Shown here in pieces: positions 25,301 through 37,300 of a stretch of 64,000 nucleotides of DNA (within the stretch, counting starts at the first letter, position 1; every line of letters starts with the position of its first letter). The stretch is taken from the NCBI GenBank assembly GCA_038380795.1, contig CM076281.1, forward strand, positions 434,001 through 498,000. The letters are read 5' to 3'. The notes below the pieces were generated by a model, which was not told the origin of the DNA, did not search any database, and was given only the letters and a program-made list of their open reading frames with translations. Source of the stretch: Pyrocephalus nanus (lineage: Eukaryota > Chordata > Aves > Passeriformes > Tyrannidae). The translations under genes and the position numbers were made by a program.

Positions 25301-28300
25301 TAAACAAACAAAAAACGCCCTCAGTCTGCAGGAGTGCCCATATCACTTTCACCCCAAACTAGAGGTACACACACTGTGAGGTTTGGGGATCTATTTCTGA
25401 CTATGTTTAACACCGAAGTTGCCAGAGCAGCAGAGTCCTGGAGGAGAGAACTCCCTGCCCGAGGCAGCCCGCACAGATCAGCACGGGGTCAATCTCTGAT
25501 GCCAACAGCAACTCCCGTGCAAAGCGGGGGGAGCGGAGCCCGCGGAGCAGATGCCAGCTCGCACAGTACTGCAAACAGGCCATTTCCTACGGCACAAACT
25601 TGAACACGAAGTACAGCCCGTGGCTTGGGCAATGAAAGATGAAACCATTTGTCAGCTGTTCCCGGAGCAGACAAAGCTGCGGAGCCGAGTTCCAGCAGTT
25701 CTGCCTGCACGGGCGCCCTGAGGACCGAGCGGGTCCCCCGGGGTGTGCAGCAGCAGCAGCAGCAGCAGCAACAGCGGGTGCCGGGGCTAACCCGGCTCGA
25801 GGAGGCTGTAACGCAGCCCCGCACACACGCGCGGGCACGAACGGGTCCCGGTTATCTCGGTGTCCGGTCACGGTTATCCCGGTGTCCGGGTCACGGTTAT
25901 CCCGGTGTCCGGGTCCCGGTTATCCCGGTGTCCGGGTCACGGTTATCCCGGTGTCCGGTTCCCGGTCATCCCGGTGGCCGGTTCCCGGTACCGCTGCCGG
26001 CACACAGCGCACACCGTGAGCGGGTCACGGTTATCCCGGTGCCTGTTTTTCAGCTCCCGGTATCGCCGCCGGCACCCACCGCCCAGAAGCTCCATCCGCC
26101 GCTCCCGCCGCCGGCCCCGAGCCCCCGCGCAGCCCCCGGTAGCCAGCTCTGCCCGGTTCCCCGCGGTGTCACCTTCTCTCGCTGCTCTGCCGGGAGCGGT
26201 GCAGCAGCCCGATCAGCACCACGGCCGCCCGCACCCCCGCGCGCCGGGACCGCGTCCTGCCGCCCGCCCGGGACATCGCCGCTGTCACCGCCGACCGAGC
26301 CCGGCACCGGCGCGTCCACGGCCGCGACCGCCCCCGCCCCGCACCGCCCCGCGCGCCCGCGCGCGCCCCGCAACGCCGGTAACGAGCGGAGCCCGCGGGG
26401 AGCGGAACGGCGGCAGCTCGGCTCCCCTTCCCCTCGGGCCGGGCGTGTGTCCCCGCACACCCCCGGACCGGCTGCCGGGGCTCCTCAGGGATGAAACGCC
26501 AGCACCGCCCCTTCAACCTGCACAGCAGGAGGACTTTCTCCTGCCCCCCAGATGTGTCCCTTACCGCAGCAAACCCCCACGGGACCCCCCCTCCTCCCCA
26601 GCCTGACCCTGCCATCCATCTGCTGGCTGACCATCTCTCCCCACTGAGCCCAGGCTACAGCAGCAGGGCAGCACAGGCCCTCCAGCCTGTCCCTCACACC
26701 AGGAGCTGGCACACAGCTCCCTCCAGGAAATGAGAGTTATTTCTTTTATTAAGTAAATTGTAAATGATCTACTTCTCACCTCAGAACCTTTCCCTGGAAG
26801 CCTGTGTTGCTGTGGTGATAAAACACTCGGGTCCCTTTGCCCCCCTTGTCTCACCTTCCTCCTCTGCCAGTTTAATTTTCACAGAAATTAGGCACAGCAC
26901 AAACTATAGGGCTTTGAGCAAGCTCCTTGTCTGAGGGACGAAAGCACCATCCATGCTGCCAGCATGTGTGGAACACACATGAGAACATCCCACCCAGCTG
27001 GGGACAGGACACTGCCCCTGCCCAAAGCCCACTGGTGCTCCGCATCCCTGCAGCCACCCAGATATAGTCAAAACAATCCTCCTGCATTTGGTCAAGCCCA
27101 TGGAAGCATTCCCCGTGGGTGGGTTTAATCAGCCTGGTCTTAGAGCAGGGAGGGCAGAATCCTGCTGGCACCAGGGCACGTAGGCAGTGATGGGGAGAAC
27201 AGCCCCCTGCTCCCCACCCACAGAGCAACAGCCCGGCATGGAGCAGGAGCTGCCTGGAAACCCCCAGCTGGGGCAGTCAATCATTAACAGTGCATGGGGC
27301 TCCCCTGGCAAAGTCTGTAATTAATGTGTTTGCTCAGGAGAAACAGCTCACAAGAGGCCACAGACCACATCTGGCAGGGAGCAGCCGCTCACTCCTGCTG
27401 CCTCCTCCTGCCTGTCACCCTCCTTCCTGTCACTCCCCTCCCCTGCCTGCCATCCTTAAGGAGATCAACATAACCTCAGTTCTGACCATCTCTATCTGAG
27501 TGTTTCAGCACAATCTCCAATCAGATGGATTCTTTAAATTCAACAACAACCCCTCATCATCACCGTAATCTCTTTCTTCATCCTACTGTAAGTCAGATAA
27601 AAACAGGCGTGATGTTATTTTTGTCAACACAGTACACGAATTCACCCCAGATAAACCAGACAGCGGTTCAGTGTCACCACAGCACCCATCCCAACCCACA
27701 CTGTGCATGTAGAGCTCTCCAGAGAGCCAAGATCCAAACATAAACCCAAGATCAACATCTTTGTACTTCACCAGATCCCGAGGTCCCTGGGGAGGCTGAG
27801 GCAGCAGCACTTCCAGCAGACAATTGTCAAGGTTTCCACTTCCCCAAAGGGAAAAGCTGGGCCCATTCTCTAAACACTCCAAAATGCATTTCTGCCTCTC
27901 AGAACAACATTAAATGATGCCAAACTGTGAGTAGTGGTGAGACAATGCGAGTGGGTAAGAGGATTAAACCTGGGTGCTACCTGCACCCCATGGCAGGGAA
28001 GAGCCCTTCACTCCCCTGCCAAGCCTCTCAATAAAGTTTTTGGTGGATCAACAGATCTCTTCCTGCAGAAAATATCTGCCTGCTTCCTTTCAAGCAGAAA
28101 TCATCAGTCTGTCAAATCTCTCAGGCACAAAAAAGAGAAAGAAAAAGAAATTAGGTCCCATTTCCCTGCCAAATTACACCAATTCCCCAGCACCTCATTA
28201 GCTTCCAGTTAATGGAGGGGGAGGGGGTTAATTTTAAACCTTTTACCTCTCACATTAAACAGGCAGATTCAAATTTCATTGAGTCTCTCTCTCTGGAGAC

Positions 28301-31300
28301 ATTTTCCACATCTCTCCTCCCCTTTTCCAGACAAGTTAAGTATTAATGTCCTCTTGGTTTATGCTGAAGTGGCTTTGTATTGATTTTTAAAGATGTTCAA
28401 TTCTCTCCTATTTGGAAATAGAGAAACACTTTGAGCAGACACTCAGCCAGGTTCCCTCTCCACTCAAATGCTGCCCAGCCCGCACTGGAAGCGATTGGTT
28501 CTGGACTCACTGCAGCTGAGGGCAAGATAATAAATGGTGAGGGGCTGGAGGTGGGCTGGGGTGGTCATGGGTTCTCCTCGAAGGGCTGGATGCTCAGCCA
28601 CTGGGCACACAGGTGAAAGGAAAGGGAGCCTCCTGCTCCCAAGGACACTGCCTGCAGCTGTGACAAGCCCTGCAGAAGCTGCCTTGTGTTTCTTAGGTTC
28701 TGCTCTCTGATGGCTGCTCCGGGATGGAGCAAGGCAGGATGACAGTGAGGCCTGGGGAGGCAGACAAGGTGTCAGGGCTGGCACACCTGAAAGCCCCCAC
28801 CTCTGCCCTGTCAGTGCCAGCACTCCTGAAAGCCCTCCAGACATGCCAAAGGACATCTCCTCAGACAGAACATTGCAGCTCAAGAGGCTCCAAGTCTTCA
28901 TCTTTCCTTTAAAAAATTCAGTATCACCCCTTCAGTGACTAAATGATCTCCAGGGTAAGCAGCTGTCCCTGTTTTATGAAGAAATAAATACGTCTCTAAA
29001 AATGCCCTGACATTTTTTCTTCCTAGAAACAGTTTGGCAGCAAATGAGGAAGCCTGAGGGGCTGGAGGGAGCACACGGCAGGTCAGGACAATGATGTGCC
29101 GTGACTGATTCATCACCTGGCTCGCTTGTGCAGAGCTCGACAGTTTCTGCTGGACACTCTGCTAAGAAAGAATGATCTGAAAACACCAGACTGGGACAAG
29201 ATTGAGCCTTCATCCCTGAGAGTACTGAATCTGCTATTATTATAGCCATACATTTAGGTAATAACTTTGGCTTTTGTGTTGATGCTGCAATGACACGAAA
29301 CCCCCCATGGGTGAGTAGCTCGCTGACCTTCCTCAGCCACCAACAGGGCATTTCCACCCGTGGGGGACCCAGCCCCATCGTTCACACCTGAGCTGCAGGT
29401 GCAGCTGACCCCAGCTCCTCAGGAGTCCTTCAGCCAGAGCCACAGTGCTGCCTCATTAGATGACGTCCCTGTCACCCTCTGTGCCTCCCTGTGCAGGAGA
29501 TATTTTGGGTTCCCTCGCTCACGAGGGACAGCACCAAAAATACATGAGCTATGGCAGGCATTTGCCACAGCCTGGCTGGAGGCAGGCCAGCCCATCCCTG
29601 CAGTGGCTCACAGGAGCCCGAGATCTGGCTGGGACCCTTCCCCACTACCCCAGGCATTCAACCAGAGTCCCCCTAGGTGCTAACTACTACCTGAGCATGG
29701 ACATCTGCACTGCCCAGGTGGGAGAGCTGGGATGGGGCAGCTACACCAGCACTGGGAACTGGGAGCCAGCGAGAAACAAAAGGAGACGATGCAACATGGA
29801 CCAAAACCCAAAAATAGTAACCATTTCTCTGCAAAGGAGCAGTCACATCCCGATTTCCCTGGCATAGCAGAAACAGATTTGGGAGCTTGCAAACGAGGGA
29901 GAAAGCGATTATAGCTTTTCAATCAGCACTGCAGGAAGAGGATAAGAGAGCATCCAGTTTTAGAGAAGTATCACAAGAAATAGAGCTTTAGATTATGTTA
30001 CATTCAGCCCCAAGTAATCTGATTAGAAATTTATTTTATGCCTTCAGTTAGAAAGACATGGAGGAAATCCCAGGCAAACACAAAGCCAGCTCCTCCATGC
30101 AGGCAATGAGAGACAGAACACAAGTTTATCTCCCTAGAAATAGCGTCAGACAGGTGACATGGCAGCAGCCACCCTGGCACCGTGACAATCCCCATTGATC
30201 AGACTGATGTGTGCAGCCCCAGGTTCCCAACCCCACCCCACACAGTCAGCAAGGCTCCCCCCACGCCGCAGTGCCCAGAGCTGGCAGCTCGCTGTGCCCC
30301 AGCACTGGGGCTCCCACATGGAAGGACAGGTTGAATGCAAGGAGAAATTGGCCTGTTGAGCTCAAGCAGGAGCCCAGGCCACAGGCTCACCCCTGTCCAG
30401 AGCCCATCCCTGTCACAAGCGTGGACAAGCATCAGCCTTCTACCTGACCTGGGGCTGAGCAGAGCCCACAATGGCCCATCTCCCCAGCACGACTTCCAGC
30501 CCTCACAGGCAATAAGCAGAGAGAGCAGTCAAAGCCACAATGGAAGAACAAAAATGAAAGAACTTTCACTGCAGGAGGGAGCTGAGGTCAGCCAGGTCCT
30601 GTCACCCTTCCCTGGGCAGGCAGAGCAGATGCCCAGGAACACAGCTAAGGAAGGTGCAGGAAGCAGCTCTTCCCTGCAGACCCCACACTGTCCCTGTTCA
30701 AGGCCACACAGAATTTGGAGCATCCCAATGAAATGGCTGATGGCTGCAGAGTGTGCAAGCGATGCCAAGCACCACACGTGATGGACACACTTAACCAGAC
30801 CAACAGCATTTTGGTACCAGCTCCAAAGGGGGTAGGGCCTGAGCTGTAGCCAGGAAAGCCACCAAGTTTCAGTGACCCAGGAGCATCAGCAACAGAAGCC
30901 TGGAACACTGATCACGCAATCAACACATGAATAGCAGGTGGTTTTCCAAGACTCATTTATCAAGGAACAAAGCAAGCTGTGGGTACAAGGAGTCTCCTAC
31001 ACACCTCTCCCATCCACCATGTGCCATTTGGCTACAGGCCAAACACTATCCCATAATTCCTACAGCTGACTAAGACACCTCTGAGCCCTCCCTGCCCAGC
31101 AGTGTAGCTGCACGATGGCAACGGGGGCAGCATCAGCAGCTCCTTGGGGTAACTGTATCATTTCCGATGGGATAATAAGAACAAGGTAATCATGGCAATG
31201 ACAGCAGCACGATTACATGGAAATTGTATTCCTGATAATTTGGGGTATTTCTCCCTGTGAATGCAGGCTTCCCGAAGAGATGAGCTCCAAGATTTCAGCA

Positions 31301-34300
31301 TCCAATTAAATTAGATCAAATCAGAAGAGGAAATTAGTCTCTACAGCATGAGCAGATCCTCTGAATTTTACTAGTAAATCAGTGAACTAAATGTCACCCT
31401 TCATCATTAAAATTACTAATAAAGCCAGATTTGAGATGCACAGCCAGTGACATGCCCAACTCTTGCAGCACCACCAGCACCCTGTTCAGCCCCTGGTCCT
31501 TCCTCCGTTCCCCATGCAGAGCAGAGGTCATTCCTGAAAACATTATTCCAATCAATCACCACTGGAATCCTGCCGGGAAGCTCAGGCTTAGGCACAAACT
31601 TTAACCTCAACCACGCAATGCTCTTCCCAAGGATGCTGCGAGGGATGTGGGAGGAGGGGGCTGACCTCAGGCAGAGGCAGGATGAGCGCAGTGGGCTCAG
31701 GCAGGAGGCTCAGGCTGTCAGGCACTGCTGCTGAGATCAGCGTTCCAGGGGCAGCTGCCCCCTGCCCTGCACCGGCTCTGATCAGCCACAGGCAGGGGGA
31801 TGCAGGGAGAGGTGCAGGGCCAGCAGCTGTGGGCGATGCTGACCTGTGTCTCCGAATCCTGTGGTTAAAGAAAGCCACCGCCTCAGCCCCATCCCAGCGA
31901 GAACTGGTGTCAGAAAAAACATCCCAAAGCACTCAGAGACAGCATGGGATGCAGCATGGTGGCACCAGTCCCACGCTGCACAGCTGAAACCCAGGCTCAG
32001 GCTTGGCTAACCCGGCCCCAGGAGCCATGGCTTTGCTGGGCATGACAGTGCTGGGCAGGGGTCCAGCGCAGATGGACTGCAGTGAGCCCTCCCACGAGCA
32101 GAGCAAGCAGGAGGGCCGGTGGCTGCAAAGGCAGGTCCTGGTGGCAATGCTGGACACACAACCCAGAGGGCTGCTCCTGCTCTGGAGAAGCACTAACCCC
32201 ATTACACAAAGAGGAGCCCAGCCCAGCAGAGCATGCGCCTGGGCCTCTCTAATCCCCCTCCCCAGCGGCTCCGCCGTCGCTCCTCTCCTGAGCCTTCACT
32301 GCCACAGTGGCACCCCTTGGCCCACCGTGGAGAGATGCCATGTAGGGAGAAACAGCTTTTGCCTCCAGTCACCCCGAGGGGGCATGAGCAGTGGTGGGGA
32401 GCACCAGGGGGTCATCAGCACACGCAGGAACACGCCCTGGTGCCGCAGGGGGTGGCAGCTGGAGCAGCAGTGCCAGAGTCCCAGCAACTCCCCCAGGAGA
32501 TGACACCGTCTGGATTACCCACCTCCCTCTGACACCTTGTTTGATGTGAGAGCATCAAAAGACATATAATTTGTGGAGCTAAAACATGGGTATTATCTCT
32601 GACACATCCATACCACAGGGAACATGCTGAAGTCAATCACATCCAGAAAGAGGTTTTTGTTGCTCTACAGCTTTTTTCTTGCCTCTTGCTCCAGATCAAA
32701 AAAAGATGGAAAATGAAGACGTTTTTAGCTGCAAACCCACAATCTTCCTCATCCAATCACCTCATGCTGTGCAACCTCATCAGTGATCAGGAACAAGAGA
32801 CCCAGATCAGCATGTTGGGATTTTGGGAAGTGCACTCTGCATTCCAAACTGGAGAGGATTAACACCATACTGCTTGTAGGAAGAAGGAGCTGTTGTGGTC
32901 TCTGGTGTGACATCAGTAACATTTGAAAAGAATGAGACAGGACAGTGCCTGAAAGGACTGACCTTTTAGTCTCCACAGAGACTCAAAATGTAGCTCTGAC
33001 CTATTCAAGTACCTGTCAAGCCTCTACGTCACTCCTGGGTGGGAGCTTGAGACGAGCCATGTTTTTACAACAGGCTTTGGAAGATGTGAGTTCCTTGGAT
33101 ATTGTATAGGTCCAATGCCAGTGTTTGCTCACCACGTGCAAAACCAGCATCACAAGCCACATCAGAAATAAAACAGTAGAGATGGAGAGGGGCATTTGTA
33201 GCCCAGGTTCATGGGCCCTGCTAGCACCAAACCTTCCCGTGGCATAAGAATGCTGCTGGGTGCCAGCAGGTGCCCATCTCTGCCAGACCGTAGGGCTCAC
33301 TGGCACTGGAGGCAGCAGGAGGCCAGGACCCCGCTGACTAACAGGAGAAGCGACAGCCGGCAGCAGCAGTACAGCAATTAACAAAATTATCATCAGGAAC
33401 AAACCACAGGCTTTGGCAGAGTGCCTGCACAGCCACGCCGGCACTGCCTGCCCTGCTCCAGGCTGCTCACACTGCCCAGATCGCTCCCCAGTGGCAAGCA
33501 GGCACGTGGCCATGGCTGGGGGCAGGCAGTGGGCACGCCGAGTAAGGCAAGAGCTTCTCCAAGCCCTGCCTGGGTGAGATTTGTGACTCCTGCAGACAGG
33601 CCCGATCTCCTGCACCGGACACAGGGGAGGGAACCTGCAGGCAGATGGGACCACAATCACCGCAGCCATCACGTCTCCCTCCACCCATCATAACCATATT
33701 TACTCTCAGAGGGTGGTTGTTCTCTGAAGCAGCCACCCTCCAACTATCTGCAAACAGCTCCCAGCCTGACAGGCTGTAAATATGGCAGGAGGAAAGATGT
33801 ATAAACCATCACATTTTATTAGAGACAGAGCTAAAAATAGACCCACGTGGGGCTGCTCAATCTTCTGGGCAGATGTAATTGTGGATAATCTAGCTTTAAA
33901 TATGGGGAGGCTGTCTAACAGCAACAACAACATTTTAACATATGGACGGGGCGGCACACACGAGAATGCGCCGCTGCGCCGCCTCCAACGTCACCAGGAA
34001 GCAGCACTTGCATTGCCAGGTCCCAGCCCACCACTTCCACTCCATAACTGGGCCTTCTGCAGGAATAAACCCTCCCATAAACCCAAATACATACAGTGAG
34101 ACACTAATAGGGAAGCATGGAGTCAAATGCCAAGGGGGAGCATCAGTGAAGCTGTGCCAGCACACATTTCCCCACCCTGAAATTTTATATAGCTAAGGCT
34201 TACCAGATGAAATGGCTGAAACACTCCAAGTCCTCAGAACTGACGGCACCTTCCTCCTCCTGGGAAAGTTTCCTCTGTCCCCAGCAGACTGAGCTGTGCT

Positions 34301-37300
34301 GGGAGGATGCTGCATCGACGCAGGGCTGGGTGTCTGCAGGCAGCAAGGACGATAACCGCCCTTCCACGAAAGAGGGAAGTGCTCCTGCCTGCTCACCAGA
34401 GATAGCAGGGAGACGTTGGGACTGGCTGGATTTTATAAATCCCCCACCAGTCCTTGGGCTGGCCAGGGTAGGATGGACTGTGCCCCTGCCACTGTCCCAA
34501 CAGGCAGCTCAGGCAGCAGTGGGGATGGTGGCAGACGGCGCCTGCAGCAGCAGCAGGAATGTGTCACCATCCTTGGCCTCATGCCTGCAGTTCCTTGGCA
34601 CTGTGAGGGGTTTCATCCTAGCAGGGACCCAGCACAAAACCTGCTGCCAACACAAGGACTCATTTTTCCCGGGATGCCATGCCCAGCCATGACTGTCCAA
34701 GCTGCCACAGCCCTGCACTCCTCTGGGTGCCTGACTAACACCCACCCAGCACAGACAGGTTGAGAGACACAGCCTGGTTTTGCTCTGTCCATCCAGCCCA
34801 GCACTGCTTTACCAGGGTTTAAAGTTTGCTCCAAGTCCCTGGACACCCCTCCCACCCCAGCCCCACATGCTCAGTCCTTCCCTGGCATTTCTGCATCAGA
34901 GCTGGCATAACCACCCCCCAAGGCTCTGGGAGGGGGTCACTGCCGAGGGTCCCACCAGGCTCCAGAACTGGGATAACCATCCCTAGGCATGCTGGCAGGC
35001 AGGGGTCACTGCTGCTGGCTCCAGGCTCAGCAGCCTCGGAGAGAAGCAGTTCCAAAGCAAGGGAGATGGGAAGCCCACCCTGTGTGCTGCACTGGTTTTA
35101 ACCGTGTTTCCTTTGCATGTGCTACTCCAGCTAAGTATAATTGCAAAACATATATTTTCATGCAATTATCCATTTATAAAGTGCTAATAAGTCAAAGGAA
35201 TTTACTTAGATGCAATCTGCTCGCCAAACCTTGTCCTCACAGGACCCAAATGCAAACCTCCAAGATTAGTGCAATAGTCAGAGCAGCCACTGCCAAGAAG
35301 CCAAATTATTCCCACATCTTCCCATTAACTCAGCTCCGGCCCATCAAATATTAAAGAGCCCTAAGCCTGGACACAGCTCATTTTATGAAGGTCAAGTAAA
35401 CCTTTCATCTCTTCCCACCTTTATCTTCTTGATCCCATCAGCAGAGGAGCATCACATGCTCTTTCATGTGAGTTCTGACTGCACACACACTGACTCCCAG
35501 TAATTGCTGTACAGGGCTCCTCCATTCCACGGAGACATGATTATTTTAGTGCTATTTTTGCTTTATAAGGCTAAAGGAAGAGGTGACTCTTTGCCTGAAG
35601 GAGGGAATTTTTTTACTTCTTTTTTTTTTTTTTTTTGTTAAATATTCCAGGGTTTCTCAGTATATCCCAGCAATACCCACGAGCAAATAACCAGTGTGCA
35701 GAGGCTGAAGAGCTCTCAGCCAGCAGAGGGCTGGTAAACCCCCTCCAGGACACCACTCTGCCAGCTTGTTCCTGAGATGAGGAGGAAGGTCCCCACACGT
35801 TCGTCCTCAGCAGAGGAAGGTCCCAATGGATTTGTCCCCATTGCACCTTTTCACCTCCAGCATCCCTAGTATAAGAATTTCCCAAGGCCTCGGGGGCCCA
35901 GGGGCCCCGACTGCTCCCTTGGGAACCCCTGCACATGCTGGGCTGCCTGAGGTTAGCACAGGGCAGCTGTGAGAGGCAACAAACCCACCTGGCTGGCTCA
36001 CCTGGCCAGGACTGGTATTTGACATGCAAAGATCCTTTGCAGGGCTGATGTTTCCCTCCAGGGTGACCTTCCTGCTTGGGAAGTGGCTTTAGCTACCATC
36101 TGGCTCAGCTCTTCCCTTCCCAGCAGCACAAGCTGACCTGAACCCCCCCATGTTTGGCAAAGTCTGCAATGGAGCTGTTCCCCAAGGAGCACCCTGCGAA
36201 CCCGCAGATACCACCAGCTCCCTGCAGAGATTTCATGTGACACAAGAAACACCATCACCAATCCAAGGCTGGGGGGTTGCTTCTGGATGTGATGCCCCTC
36301 TTGCCAGCTCAGGGGGTTCAGGTGCCCTCAGTGCTTTCACAGAAATGTGCAAGGAATAAACAAATGTAACAGCATTTAAATGACAATGGAATTGCTCCAA
36401 ATCAAAATCCAAAGTCGGCACATGCCAAATCCCGTTTACTGCCCAAGTGCCTCAGTCTCCATCCTACAGCTCCCTGGGGCTGGCCCTGGTCCCAGTGGCT
36501 CTCAACAGCCCCAGCACAGCAGCACCAATGCCTGCTGCCACCCCTGGTGTCAGGTACCCCCAAAACCAGCAAGCAGGGTATCCCTAAGCCCTTTCCCTGA
36601 CTCTCCATCCCCCATAGGCTGTCTTTGGTCTTTGTGAGACTCCCCCAGAGCAGCCCCTGCCATGTGAGGGGGGAGCATGTCCCAGCTCCCCACAGCAGCC
36701 AGAGGCTCAGCTCCCTCCTGCCCCAGGACACTGGCTTGGCCCATGGCCAGGGCATGTTCAAACCCGAGTGGTGGGACAGGGCATGCCAGCTCCTGGCTGG
36801 GTGCCCATGGTCTCCAGTTCCTCTGCCCAGCAGGCATGGGCACAGCACAGCTCCTGGGGGAAAACCAGACCCAAACTCACCACAGCTTCCTGGGCATTTC
36901 AGAGTCCAAGCAGTGAGCGTGGCTGTTCAGCAGCAGACACCCATGGCTGCTTGAGTCATTGACAGCACCTTCCCAAGTGCAGCACCAGCCAAAGTGCAGC
37001 ACTGGCACCTCTGTCAGCACCCGTGACCAGAGGGGTCAGCCAAGGCCCTGCCCATGATGCCAGGGCTCCCCACCCATCATGTCCTCCAACACTCCCATCC
37101 TGCAGTGTCTACTCATGCTCTCCAGTCCCTCAGACATGTTCATGGTTACCATAGGAACTAATGAAACCCAAACTGAAGAAGAAAAAGGAGAGACAGTCAG
37201 AGGGAAAACTGCTTTGATGCTCCAGTACCACCTGCATGGGTGAGCTCACCCTGACCCTGTGTGCACAGGTTTCTCCTGACAGAGGACAGGCAGGGATTGC

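Larger units (their letters stand above)
18569..26172. other. RAP1GAP2 intron between exons 4 and 1c
   Basis: 7.6 kb. Contains a T-run at 19872-19886, an A-rich tract at 22741-22773 and a 30-bp-scale imperfect repeat at 23018-23115. AT-richer stretches lie at about 20220-20350 and 25190-25310. No conserved coding exon recognised on either strand. Confidence 0.7.
25690..26480. promoter_or_regulatory. Internal CpG island, promoter of RAP1GAP2 exon 1c
   Basis: Dense CpG sequence inside the gene, clearly different from the flanking introns. It contains exon 1c, a CAG tract and a 23-bp tandem array on its intron side. No TATA box is evident. I infer a promoter firing leftward; the exact start is not visible. 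Confidence 0.75.

Noticed and set aside
25649..26606. Plus-strand open frames of 248-281 codons including a glutamine run
   Set aside because: The polyglutamine is the CAG tract read in one frame, and the rest is array and CpG island; no coding features.
33016..33684. 222-codon minus-strand open frame with two hydrophobic stretches in the large intron
   Set aside because: Other frames of similar length occur by chance in this GC-rich window. No family motif is recognisable, the start context is unremarkable and there is no sign of promoter or poly(A) signal. A conservation test would decide.
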